Of a stretch of DNA of 64,000 nucleotides, positions 18,442-25,860 are shown one piece after another. The translations under genes were made by a program, and so were the position numbers. Below the pieces are notes generated by a model that saw nothing but the letters and a program-made list of their open reading frames with translations, had not been told where the DNA came from and did not search any database. Position 1 is the stretch's first letter; the number at the start of each line of letters is the position of its first letter. The stretch comes from Actinoplanes oblitus (GTDB taxonomy: Bacteria; Actinomycetota; Actinomycetes; Mycobacteriales; Micromonosporaceae). Where the stretch lies: assembly GCF_030252345.1 (NCBI RefSeq), contig NZ_CP126980.1:5719501-5783500 (forward strand), in the 5' to 3' direction.

Positions 18442-19878
18442 TCAGGAGCGGGTGAACTTGGTGATCGACGAGTCCTTGGCGACGGCCTGCGAGGCGGCCT
18501 CCATGGTGTCGCAGAACTTCTGCGCGTCGCCGCCCTTGAACATCAGCTGGTTGGCGGCCTCACGGGAGGCGTCGTCGAGCTTCTTGTACCAGGTGTCGAA
18601 CAGGTAACCCATGAACACGTCCTGGCCGGCCTTGCCCAGCGCGTCGTTCGCGGAGGTCAGCCCGGGGCTGATGGTCACCCCGTCGGCCGCGCCGGCGACC
18701 ACGGTCAGCGACTTGGTCAGCTTGGTGAACTCCAGCGCCGCCTTCTTCGACAGCATGGTGCGCAGGTACTCCTTGCCACCCTGCGGGTTCTTGCTCTTGG
18801 CCGCCGCGAAGTAGATCTCACCGGCCGCCGCGTTGATCGCCGCCGCCGGCAGCTTGTCCGACGCGGTGACCGACGGGTACGTCATCATCGCGTACTCGAA
18901 GCCGGCCGGAGTGCTGGCCGCCTGCTCGTTCTCCAGCCACGAGCCGCACGGGTAGAACGCGACCTTGTCCTGGTTCTGCTGCAGCTGCACCTCGGTGTGC
19001 TTCAGACCCAGGAAGGAGGGGTTGATGTACTTCTTGCCGATCTCACCCCACGCGGCGGCGGCCTGCTTGACCGCGTCGTTGGTCCACGCACCCGGCTTCA
19101 GGTTGTCGATGTCCTTGAGCACCTGCTCGGTGCCGATCTTCGCCGCCGACGTCATGATCGCCCGGACCATGTAATACGACGCGTTCGCCCCCGCGTACCC
19201 GAACGGGGTGATGCCCGCCGCCTTGATCTTGTCGAGCAGCGCGGTGAAGTCCGCCCAGGTCGTCGGGATCGTCCAGTTGTTCTTCGCGAACAGCTTCTTG
19301 TTGTACCAGAGCCCGAAGACCGTGAACGAGTAGTTCACCGCGAACGGCTTACCGTCGTAGGTGCCCTGCTGCACCGCACCCGGCACCAGCGTCTCGGCCA
19401 CCGTCTTACCGGCGATGTCCAGCGACGGCGCCGCGAACAGATCCGACAGGTCAGCGGCCTGCCCGGCCTTCACGATCGCACCGAAGTCCATGATGTCCGA
19501 ACCCGAGTTGTTGATCATGTCGGGCGCGGTACCGGAGTTCAGCCGCGGCTTGATCGTGGTAGCGACCTGCTGCGTCGCCGAGTAGGTCACCTTCGAGTCC
19601 GGCCACTTGCTGTTGTACAGCGGAGTGTCCACATCGGTGGCGTACTTGGTACCGAGACCACCATCGAAGATCACGATCTCGATACCGGCCTTCGGGTCGA
19701 TACCCAGCGGATTGTCGGCCGACTTGGTGCCGGTCGCCTGCTTGGTGTCGTCACCGTTGTCGTCCGAGCCCGCACACGCGCTCAGAAAGCTCACACCGGG
19801 CGCGGCGACCAGACCGACGGCGGCGGCACGGCGCAGCAGGGTACGGCGGTCCAGCTCGGACTTCGTTATCTCAGACAT
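18442..19878 (-). CDS. sugar-binding lipoprotein, NgcE-like
   Basis: A 478-residue solute-binding protein. The N-terminus DRRTLLRRAAAVGLVAAPGV, then SFLSACAG combines a twin-arginine-like signal with a lipobox cysteine at residue 35, so it is probably exported folded and tethered outside the membrane. The body is a family-1 bacterial extracellular binding protein (GSDIMDFGAIVKAGQAADLS, WADFTALLDKIKAAGITPFG). This layout matches the N-acetylglucosamine/diacetylchitobiose binding proteins (NgcE type) of Streptomyces. It heads the transporter operon and is itself 51 bp downstream of an RpiR regulator on the same strand. Confidence 0.85.
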   Translation of the reverse strand: MSEITKSELDRRTLLRRAAAVGLVAAPGVSFLSACAGSDDNGDDTKQATGTKSADNPLGIDPKAGIEIVIFDGGLGTKYATDVDTPLYNSKWPDSKVTYSATQQVATTIKPRLNSGTAPDMINNSGSDIMDFGAIVKAGQAADLSDLFAAPSLDIAGKTVAETLVPGAVQQGTYDGKPFAVNYSFTVFGLWYNKKLFAKNNWTIPTTWADFTALLDKIKAAGITPFGYAGANASYYMVRAIMTSAAKIGTEQVLKDIDNLKPGAWTNDAVKQAAAAWGEIGKKYINPSFLGLKHTEVQLQQNQDKVAFYPCGSWLENEQAASTPAGFEYAMMTYPSVTASDKLPAAAINAAAGEIYFAAAKSKNPQGGKEYLRTMLSKKAALEFTKLTKSLTVVAGAADGVTISPGLTSANDALGKAGQDVFMGYLFDTWYKKLDDASREAANQLMFKGGDAQKFCDTMEAASQAVAKDSSITKFTRS

Positions 19879-19929
19879 CGGTGTCCTTTCAGGAAGGGTG
19901 GGCGAAAAGGGTGCTGAGTTGCGAGGTGG

Positions 19930-20934
19930 CTATGGCGCGCTGCCCTTGGCCGCCTTGTGGCCCTGCACCGCCTGGGCAGTGCGCTGGAAGGCGGCATGGG
20001 AGCGTTCGTGGGTGCGCTGGGCGACGGCGACGTAGACCAGGTCGCAGACGACCAGTTGCGGGTGCCGGGCGGAGAGCGCGTCCGGCCGGAAGGTGGTCGC
20101 CTGGGTCGCGGTGACCAGGACGATGTCGGCGAGCTCGGCCAGCGGCGAGCGCGGGAAGCTGGTGAGCGCGATGGTGGTGGCGCCCCGGCTGCTCGCCTCG
20201 GCGAGCAGCTCGATCGTCTCGCCGGTCTCGCCGCTGTGCGAGATGCCCAGCGCCACGTCGCCGGGTTTCGACAGGGCGGCGCTGGCCAGGCCGTTGTGGG
20301 TGTCGGTCCAGGCCCACACCGGGATACCGATGCGGTGCAGGCTGAACTGCATCTCCTCGCCGACCAGCGCGCTGCCGCTGGCGCCGAAGATGTTCACCCG
20401 GCGCGCCCCGGCGATGGCCCCGGCGGCCCGTTCCACCTCGGCCAGGTCGAGCAGGTTCGCGGTGTCGTGCATGGCCTGGGTGTCCGCCGCCATGATCTGC
20501 CCGAGCACCCGCTCCAGCGGGTCGTTGGGCTGGATCTCGCGGCCGATGTCGACGGTCCAGCCGGCCGAGCGGGCCCGCCCGGTCTCGGCGGCGATGCCCA
20601 GCCGCAGGTCGGCGTAGCCGTCGAAGCCCAGCGCCCGGCAGAAGCGGGTCACCGTCGCCGGTGACGTGCCGCTGCGCTCGGCCAGCTCGACGATCGTCGC
20701 CCGGGAGGCGGCCGCCGGGTCGGCGATGACCTGCTCGGCCACCCGCTTCAGCGCGCCGGTGAACTCCGGCAGCAGCGTGCGCAGCCGGACCAGCACGCCG
20801 TCCGCCGACGAGTGCTCGAGGTTCATGTTGCCGAGGAGGCTCATAGTCGTCCCGTTGCCTGCGAGGCCCTGATCGCGAACCACCGAGTCGGCGACCGCAG
20901 TCGACGCGGTGCCGTCCATCTCCGGCTCAGCCAT
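19930..20934 (-). CDS. RpiR/MurR-family regulator with SIS domain
   Basis: A 334-residue transcription factor. After a 45-residue leader comes an RpiR helix-turn-helix (VRLRTLLPEFTGALKRVAEQ, then ELAERSGTSPATVTRFCRAL), and residues 155-290 are a SIS phosphosugar-binding domain (NIFGASGSALVGEEMQF, DVALGISHSGETGETIEL). RpiR proteins sense phosphosugars such as GlcNAc-6-P or MurNAc-6-P. It precedes the sugar transporter genes on the same strand and probably controls them. Several in-frame Met residues near the start (residues 31 and 37) leave the exact start open. Confidence 0.9.
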   Translation of the reverse strand: MAEPEMDGTASTAVADSVVRDQGLAGNGTTMSLLGNMNLEHSSADGVLVRLRTLLPEFTGALKRVAEQVIADPAAASRATIVELAERSGTSPATVTRFCRALGFDGYADLRLGIAAETGRARSAGWTVDIGREIQPNDPLERVLGQIMAADTQAMHDTANLLDLAEVERAAGAIAGARRVNIFGASGSALVGEEMQFSLHRIGIPVWAWTDTHNGLASAALSKPGDVALGISHSGETGETIELLAEASSRGATTIALTSFPRSPLAELADIVLVTATQATTFRPDALSARHPQLVVCDLVYVAVAQRTHERSHAAFQRTAQAVQGHKAAKGSAP

Positions 20935-20970
20935 CAGACACCCCTTCAGGACTGAGTGTTAACTGTCGCG

Positions 20971-20984
20971 GTAAAAGTTCTTAC
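20971..20984. promoter_or_regulatory. candidate operator of the RpiR regulon
   Basis: GTAAAAGTTCTTAC is a near-palindrome (GTAA/TTAC ends) 36 bases upstream of the RpiR start, in a locally A/T-rich patch. RpiR-type operators are short A/T-rich palindromes, so this is a plausible autoregulatory site. No DasR-type site was recognised near the transporter. Confidence 0.35.
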
Positions 20985-21352
20985 TGACGGCCCCTACCTG
21001 TCAAGACTGCGGGCGAAATTTTCAAACCGTTATCTGTTCCGGCGCTGCACAGCGCGCCAAACACCGCCAGTTCGCCGTAGTTTGCCACGAAACCCGAGTT
21101 CCAGCCGGGTCACACCGGTACACGGCCTACCGACCGATATGCCCGGTGACCCGCGTCTCGTCGCGAACGCCCGGTGACCTCGCACTGACCCCGCGCCGCC
21201 GGAGACCTCGGCGTAACCTGCGAAACGATCGAGAAAAGAATTCTTATCCGCGCCGAGACACGGACGGCGCGCGGTCCGCTTCTGCCCGATTCAGAGCTAT
21301 TTGGGTACACCCACCGCGCCCGCCCTCGGCAACCCGCCCGTCCCCACCCGTC

Positions 21353-21388
21353 CGCGCCGCGGTCCGCTCGGGACCGGACCGCGGCGCG
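21353..21388 (-). terminator. strong hairpin terminator
   Basis: Perfect 14-bp arms CGCGCCGCGGTCCG and complement with an 8-base loop, 53 bases downstream of the stop of the minus-strand secreted-protein gene at 21441. It also insulates the RpiR promoter from that transcript. Confidence 0.75.
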
Positions 21389-21440
21389 CCACCGGCCCGG
21401 CGGGGCGGGCAGCCGGCCCAGGGCGTACCGGAAAGGGGTT

Positions 21441-21824
21441 TCAGGCGATGGCGACCGTCCAATTCTCGCCGTCGTCGGTGCCGCTGCACGGATTGAAGTC
21501 GTGGGCACCGGTGACGCAAACGCGGAATGTGACCCTCCGGCCCGCACCGAAATGGTGTTCGAAGCGCACCGGGATACCGCTCTTCGCGACGCCCTCGTGG
21601 GTGCCGGTCTGCACCGTCCCGTTCACCCGCACATAGCGATATTCGACATACGGGCGATCGGTGGTGGCCCGGGCGACCACGGTGAAAGCGTCACTACCAG
21701 CGTCGAAGCTCGCCTCGGCGAGCAGTGCGCTGTCCGGGTCGAAGACCTGGGCGGTGGCCGAAACCGCGGACGGCGGGAATCCCATCGCTGCCACGATCGC
21801 GGTGAGCGGAACCAGGCTGTTCAT
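21441..21824 (-). CDS. small secreted beta protein, unknown function
   Basis: A 127-residue exported protein; residues 1-23 are a signal peptide (MNSLVPLTAIVAAMGFPPSA). The mature domain is rich in beta strands (FTVVARATTDRPYVEYRYV, GRRVTFRVCVTGAHDFNPC) and has two cysteines near the end that could form a disulfide. I do not recognise the family. It is monocistronic, with a strong terminator downstream, and is divergent from the FIST protein gene 190 bp away. Confidence 0.72.
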   Translation of the reverse strand: MNSLVPLTAIVAAMGFPPSAVSATAQVFDPDSALLAEASFDAGSDAFTVVARATTDRPYVEYRYVRVNGTVQTGTHEGVAKSGIPVRFEHHFGAGRRVTFRVCVTGAHDFNPCSGTDDGENWTVAIA

Positions 21825-22016
21825 TGCTACCTCCGCTGGACGGGCCGGTGCGACGCGGCCTTTCTGCCATGTCGCCCAAATCGGAGGTGACTATTGCGTA
21901 CCCGCGAGTAGCCGGGAAAAACACGAAAGACGCTCACCAATTTCGGCGACGGCCCGGGAATGCCCGCGCCGGCCGGCGATGCCGGCGCCCGGCTCAACTC
22001 GCCGGTCGGGCGGCCG

Positions 22017-23225
22017 ATGTCCAGGGGCATGAAGCACGTCAGCAGCGCCGGGCCGGGAGTCCGCTGGTTCGGCACCGGCTACAGCACCCTCGCCGACCCG
22101 GCCGCGGCCGGAGCCCAGGCCGCCACCGAGGCGCTGGCCGGGCGGGACCCGGCGGTGGTGTTCGTGTTCTGCTCGATCGGCTACCAGGTGCCGGAGCTGT
22201 TCGACGCCCTGCGCGCGCAGGTCACCGCGGACACGGTGATCGTCGGGTGCAGTACGTCCGGGCAGCTCGCGGACGGGCGGGTGGACCTGGCGGGGGTGGC
22301 GATGGCGGCCTGGGGCGGCGAGGGCTTCGCCGTGCGTACCCAAGTCGCCCGAGCCGCGAGCACCCGCCTCCGTGCGGCGGGCGCCGACGCCGCCGCCTGC
22401 CTCGCCGGCGTGGACGGCGAGCATCAGGCGCTGCTGTTGATCGGTGACGGGCTGACCGGCAACCAGCACGAATTCGTGCGCGGGGCGTTCTCCGTGGCCG
22501 GCGCCGCCGTGCCGCTGGTCGGCGGGTGCGCCGCGTCGAGCTTCACCGCGGTGCGGACCTATCAGTTCCACGGCGGCCGGGACGGCGTGGAGATCATGTC
22601 GGACACCGTGGTCGGCGTCGCGATCGGCTCGTCCGCGCCGCTGGGCGTCGGGATCGCGCACGGCTGGCGCAAGGACGGCGACGCCATGGTGATCACCAGC
22701 AGCCGCGACGGGCGGGTCCTGGAGTTCGACGGCGAGCCGGCGCTCGACGTCTACCTGCGCCGGCTCGGCCTCGACGAATCGGTGCTCGACGACCGGGACG
22801 GCTTCCAGGCGCTGGCCTTCCACCACCCGCTCGGGCTGTCCCGGCGCACCGCCGAGGACATCCGGGTGATCCACGGCGGGGACCGGGCCGAACGCTCGCT
22901 CCGCTGCCTGGCCGACGTGCCGCAGGGCGCGCTCGCCTGGCTGATGAGCGGCGATCGGGACGCGCTGCTGGACGGCGCGGCCGAGGCGACCGGGCAGGCG
23001 CTGGACGCGCTCGGCGGGCGGCCGGCGCTGGGCATGCTGGTCTTCGACTGCGCGGCCCGATGGATCAAGCTGGGCGACGACGGCGTGCGACAGGAGAACG
23101 TCGAGATCGGCAAGCGGCTGGACGGTGTGCCGTTCGCCGGCTTCTACACCAACGGGGAGATCGCCCGGATCCGCGGTGCGCTCGGCATGCACCAGTTCAC
23201 CGTGGTGACCCTGGCCCTGGGATGA
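22017..23225 (+). CDS. FIST-domain sensory protein
   Basis: A 402-residue soluble protein with FIST_N (about residues 20-200, including VVFVFCSIGYQVPELFDAL and VIVGCSTSGQLADG) and FIST_C (about 220-380, ending PFAGFYTNGEIARIRG). FIST domains are proposed to bind small ligands such as amino acids and often sit beside signalling enzymes. Here the next gene, 82 bp on, is a GGDEF-EAL protein, so this is probably its input module. Start choice is uncertain among ATGs at 21960, 22017 and 22029; none has a strong ribosome site. Confidence 0.85.
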   Translation: MSRGMKHVSSAGPGVRWFGTGYSTLADPAAAGAQAATEALAGRDPAVVFVFCSIGYQVPELFDALRAQVTADTVIVGCSTSGQLADGRVDLAGVAMAAWGGEGFAVRTQVARAASTRLRAAGADAAACLAGVDGEHQALLLIGDGLTGNQHEFVRGAFSVAGAAVPLVGGCAASSFTAVRTYQFHGGRDGVEIMSDTVVGVAIGSSAPLGVGIAHGWRKDGDAMVITSSRDGRVLEFDGEPALDVYLRRLGLDESVLDDRDGFQALAFHHPLGLSRRTAEDIRVIHGGDRAERSLRCLADVPQGALAWLMSGDRDALLDGAAEATGQALDALGGRPALGMLVFDCAARWIKLGDDGVRQENVEIGKRLDGVPFAGFYTNGEIARIRGALGMHQFTVVTLALG

Positions 23226-23307
23226 GCCGCGGCCCGCAACCGACGATCCCGGCCCGGCCGGATGACAGCCACCCCCGCACCACCAGTCCAGCCCGAGGAA
23301 AGGCGCG

Positions 23308-25044
23308 ATGAACCACTGGTCGACCCACCAGCTCACCGAATTCTTCGCCGCGGTCTGCGCACCGCAGGACGAGCATTCGGCCGTCACCGTCGCGGTGGAG
23401 CGCGCTGCCGAAGTGCTGGAGACCGAGGTCGGCGCGGTGCTGCGCGATGGCCGGGTGCAGGTTGCCTGGGGCGCCAACCGCGACCGGCTGGACGGCCTGC
23501 TGTCCGGAGAAGGTTGCCCGGCGACACTCACCCTGCCGGGCCTGTCGGCGCTGCACGTGACGAGTGCCGGGTTCGGCACCGAACCGGGCGGCGCGCTGCT
23601 GGTCGCCCGGGCGAGTGATCCGCTCGACCCGCAGGAGCGGCAGCTGCTGCAGGCCATGGCGCAGACCCTCGGGCTGGCGCTGGCCAACATCGGGCTGCTC
23701 TCGGCGGAGCGCCGGCTGCGCGAGGAGCGCGAGCGGGAGGCGGCCGAGCGGCTGGCCCTGGTGGAGTCGTTGCGCGAGGCCCGGCACGACTCGCTGACCA
23801 GCCTGCCGACCCGGGTGCTGTTCCTGGAGATGCTGGCCGAGAAGCTGCACGCCGGGCAGCCGACCAGCGTGCTCTTCATCGACCTGGACCGGTTCAAGGC
23901 GGTCAACGACAGCCTCGGGCACCGGGCCGGTGACGACCTGCTCGGGCTGGTGGCCGGCCGGGTGCGCGGCTGCCTGCGCCCGTCGGACACCGCGGCCCGG
24001 ATCGGCGGCGACGAGTTCGCGGTGCTGCTCGGCGACTGCCGGGCCGAGCAGGCCGTCCCGGTCGCCCAGCGGCTGATCGACGCGATCAAGCAGCCGTTCG
24101 TGGTGAGCGGGCAGGAGGTCTTCATCGGGGCCAGCATCGGGATCGCCGCCGGTCCCGGCCCGGCGCCCGGTGACCTGCTCGGCAACGCGGATGTGGCGAT
24201 GTACCGGGCCAAACAGGAGGGCCCCGGCAAGGTGGTGCTCTTCGAGCCGCGGATGCACGCCGACGCCCTGGCCCGGCTCACCCTCAACGGCGACCTGCAG
24301 CGGGCGCTCACGCTCGGCGAGTTCCGGCTGCAGTACCAGCCGCTGATCTCGCTGGACAGCGGCCGGCCGGTCGGCGTGGAGGCCCTGGTGCGCTGGCAGA
24401 ACCCGGAACGCGGATACGTCTCGCCGGCCGACTTCGTGCCGATGGCCGAGGAGACCGGGCTGATCAGCGACCTCGGCCGGTGGGTGCTGCACACCGCGGG
24501 CCGGCAGGCGGCCGCCTGGCGGCGCACCCGGCCCGAGCTGGGGCTGAACGTCAACGTGTCGGGGCGGCAGCTGACCGACCCGCAGTTCGCCGCGGACGTG
24601 GAGCGGATGCTCACCGAGTGCCGGCTGCCGCCCGCCGCGGTCACCCTGGAACTGACCGAGTCGGTGCTGATGAGCGACCCGAAGACGGCCATCGCCTGCC
24701 TGCGGGACCTGCAGGATCTCGGGGTGGACGTGTCCATCGACGACTTCGGCACCGGTTACTCGTCGCTGTCCTACCTGCAGCGGCTGCCGGTCGACGAGCT
24801 GAAGATCGACAGGGCGTTCATCAGCCGGGAGACGCCGACCAAGGCCGATCTCGCGGTGATCCGCACGATCGTCGAGCTGGCCCGGACCCTGGATCTGCGC
24901 ACGGTGATCGAGGGGATCGAGACCGCCGATCAGCGCGACGCGATGCGCCGGCTCGGCTGTGACCTGGGGCAGGGCTACCACCTGTGCCGGCCGGTGCACC
25001 CCGAGGACCTGCTGCGCAGCATCGATCCGCCGCTGGTGGCCTGA
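23308..25044 (+). CDS. GAF-GGDEF-EAL cyclic-di-GMP enzyme
   Basis: A 578-residue signalling protein without membrane segments. Residues 1-130 are GAF-like, 130-160 a coiled coil, 160-315 a GGDEF domain with an intact GGDEF motif at 233-237, and 325-570 an EAL domain with EAL at 358-360, DDFGTG at 478-483 and EGIE at 535-538. Both motifs look catalytically intact, so it could both make and break cyclic di-GMP, a second messenger that controls development in actinobacteria. The upstream FIST protein is its likely sensor partner. GAGGAAAGGCG precedes the ATG. Confidence 0.92.
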   Translation: MNHWSTHQLTEFFAAVCAPQDEHSAVTVAVERAAEVLETEVGAVLRDGRVQVAWGANRDRLDGLLSGEGCPATLTLPGLSALHVTSAGFGTEPGGALLVARASDPLDPQERQLLQAMAQTLGLALANIGLLSAERRLREEREREAAERLALVESLREARHDSLTSLPTRVLFLEMLAEKLHAGQPTSVLFIDLDRFKAVNDSLGHRAGDDLLGLVAGRVRGCLRPSDTAARIGGDEFAVLLGDCRAEQAVPVAQRLIDAIKQPFVVSGQEVFIGASIGIAAGPGPAPGDLLGNADVAMYRAKQEGPGKVVLFEPRMHADALARLTLNGDLQRALTLGEFRLQYQPLISLDSGRPVGVEALVRWQNPERGYVSPADFVPMAEETGLISDLGRWVLHTAGRQAAAWRRTRPELGLNVNVSGRQLTDPQFAADVERMLTECRLPPAAVTLELTESVLMSDPKTAIACLRDLQDLGVDVSIDDFGTGYSSLSYLQRLPVDELKIDRAFISRETPTKADLAVIRTIVELARTLDLRTVIEGIETADQRDAMRRLGCDLGQGYHLCRPVHPEDLLRSIDPPLVA

Positions 25045-25078
25045 CCGGGTCCACGAACGGGCGACGCATAGGTCAAGA

Positions 25079-25098
25079 TACTCACCGTCGAGTGAGTA
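25079..25098. promoter_or_regulatory. perfect inverted repeat upstream of discoidin-like gene
   Basis: TACTCACCGTCGAGTGAGTA has 7-bp arms around a 6-bp centre and lies 12 bases upstream of the GTG start. It overlaps the expected promoter/leader, so it may be an operator or a small leader hairpin. Confidence 0.4.
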
Positions 25099-25110
25099 CA
25101 GGGGGCGTGC

Positions 25111-25860
25111 GTGACCGAATTCGACAGCCAGCGGCGGGGGCCGTCGCGGGCGGACAACCTGCGGCTGACCAAAATGCCGCAGCGGCCACCCCGGCCGGTG
25201 CCGGGATATCAGCCGCCCGTGGCGCCGCCGCCCGTGGTGCAGCCGCCCGCGGTGGCGCCGCCCGCGCCGCCCCCGGCGCCACGCAGGCGCCGGGGCTGGC
25301 TGGCCGGGCTCGTGGTGCTGCTGCTGGCGGGCGGCGGCGCGGTGGCGTACCGGAAGCAGTCGGAGGCGGCCGCACGTCCCGCGCCCGCCGTGACCACCGC
25401 ATCGCCCTTCCCGGCCGGGCCGGAGCCGCGACCGTCGGCGGTCTCCCGGAGCCCCACCGGGAAGATCAACCCGGACGGGGTGAACCTGGCCCTGCACGCG
25501 GCCTGCACGGCCTCCGGTATCGAGAGCGACTCCTGGCTGCCCACCTTCGCCTGCGACGGTGACCCGGCCACCCGCTGGTCGAGCGCCTTCGAGGAGAAGC
25601 AGTGGCTGCGCGCCGACCTGAAGCGCCGCTGGGAACTCACCACCGTGACGCTGAAGTGGGAGCGGTCCTACGCGGTCGGCTACCGCGTCGAGACCTCGCT
25701 GGACGGCAAGAGCTGGGAGAAGCTCTACGCCACCGCCAAGGGCAAGGGCGGCACCGTCAAGATCCGCGCGAAGGGCCGGGTCGCCCGGTTCGTGCGGATG
25801 TTCGGCGTCAAGCGGGTCAGCCGGTACGGGTACTCGCTGCTGGAGCTGGAGATCCGCTGA
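25111..25860 (+). CDS. membrane-anchored discoidin (F5/8 C)-like protein
   Basis: A 249-residue protein starting at GTG. Residues 1-65 are a cytoplasmic Pro-rich tail (PPVAPPPVVQPPAVAPPAP), residues 67-85 a membrane helix (WLAGLVVLLLAGGGAVAY), then a Pro/Ser linker and a C-terminal F5/8 type C-like beta sandwich (CTASGIESDSWLPTFACDGD, then PATRWSS, and a closing YGYSLLELEIR). This domain usually binds carbohydrates, so the protein probably displays a sugar-binding module on the cell surface. Its last 44 bp overlap the end of the convergent regulator gene. Confidence 0.85.
   Translation: MTEFDSQRRGPSRADNLRLTKMPQRPPRPVPGYQPPVAPPPVVQPPAVAPPAPPPAPRRRRGWLAGLVVLLLAGGGAVAYRKQSEAAARPAPAVTTASPFPAGPEPRPSAVSRSPTGKINPDGVNLALHAACTASGIESDSWLPTFACDGDPATRWSSAFEEKQWLRADLKRRWELTTVTLKWERSYAVGYRVETSLDGKSWEKLYATAKGKGGTVKIRAKGRVARFVRMFGVKRVSRYGYSLLELEIR

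Larger units (their letters stand above)
20935..21440. other. regulatory intergenic region of the RpiR gene
   Basis: No gene seen. It holds the RpiR gene's upstream region, including a less GC-rich stretch at 20960-21070 likely to carry the promoter, and a strong hairpin at 21353-21388 that terminates the gene at 21441. A CGTACCGGAAAGGGGTTTC head of the dispersed-element type sits at 21423-21441 next to that gene's stop. Confidence 0.5.

Noticed and set aside
21891..24752. 953-codon minus-strand frame opposite the FIST and GGDEF-EAL genes
   Set aside because: Artefact of GC-rich antisense coding; composition is Ser/Arg-rich and matches no family.
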